A stretch of 64,000 nt of DNA, taken from contig OENT01000527.1 in the NCBI GenBank assembly GCA_900239685.1, positions 39,232 through 103,231 on the forward strand, in the 5' to 3' direction. This document shows, in pieces, positions 63,931-64,000 of the stretch. The notes under the pieces are model-generated. The model was given only the letters and a program-made list of their open reading frames with translations, had not been told where the DNA came from and ran no database searches. This stretch comes from Rotaria macrura. Taxonomy: Eukaryota > Rotifera > Eurotatoria > Philodinida > Philodinidae. The position numbers and the translations under genes were made by a program. Within the stretch, counting starts at the first letter, position 1, and each line of letters opens with the position of its first letter.

Positions 63931-64000
63931 GAAAAAAAATTTCAAAAAAACCGCGGTAGGTAACGGTATTCGAAACCGCTGTTCTGGGAGGCTTTTTAAA
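63925..64000. repeat. CCCACGG-family MITE, truncated by window end
   Basis: Starts CCCACGGAAAAAAAATTTC and goes on to AAACCGCGG and ACGGTATTCGAAACC. The element at 44637-44817 has the same end and the same ACGGTATTTCGAAACC. It abuts the right end of the GTAACGG foldback element. Confidence 0.7.

Noticed and set aside
1..64000. CRISPR arrays, operons, ribosome binding sites, integrated viral genes
   Set aside because: Spliced eukaryotic genes throughout; no regularly spaced direct repeats, and no capsid, polymerase or reverse-transcriptase motifs seen.

Overview
The window reads as AT-rich nuclear DNA of an invertebrate animal. Genes are split by short GT-AG introns (mostly 46-110 bp), some exons are tiny, and the recognisable genes are animal or eukaryotic types: the PIN nuclease domain of SMG6, GAPR-1-like CAP proteins, a GLYAT-like acyltransferase and a SUEL-lectin membrane protein. 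Short introns plus many small decayed DNA transposons would fit a bdelloid rotifer or similar small invertebrate. That is inference; no rRNA, mitochondrial gene or telomere settles it.

Layout. 1-1092 (+): 3' part of an SMG6-like gene. 1093-7227: no supported gene. 7228-8052 (+): single-exon Ser-rich protein ending in a CaaX box. 10997-11921 (+): two-exon SAM-dependent methyltransferase. 14067-14158: 46-bp tandem duplication. 14455-15757: dead mariner/Tc1-type element. 20365-20914: long hairpin element. 21651-24072 (-): ten-exon gene with a dsRBD-like C-terminus. 25398-26319 and 31068-31997 (+): two CAP-domain paralogues, with a 0.94-kb inverted-repeat element (29940-30880) between them. 33596-33678: small hairpin. 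34694-35448: deleted pogo/Tigger-like element. 36667-38080 (-): decayed Cys-rich gene. 38393-39280: piggyBac-like palindromic element with TTAA at both ends. 40700-43913 (+): Gln/His-rich gene, partly decayed and interrupted by two palindromic elements. 44637-44817: MITE. 47826-48904 (+): four-exon GLYAT-like gene. 48905-54595: no supported gene, but a diverged ~235-bp duplicated block. 54596-55498 (-): SUEL-lectin type I membrane protein with a PDZ-ligand tail. 57080-59697 (+): unrecognised two-exon gene. 61242-64000: GC-richer cluster of inverted-repeat elements, the last cut by the window end.

The genes do not form one pathway; they look like unrelated housekeeping and lineage-specific genes. 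The strongest theme is the variety of non-autonomous palindromic DNA elements, at least nine, from several TIR families (CCCAGGTC, CCCACGG, TTAA/poly-C, CAGT, GTAACGG-rich). One appears to lie inside a coding exon. All exon models were made by eye from splice consensus and reading-frame continuity.
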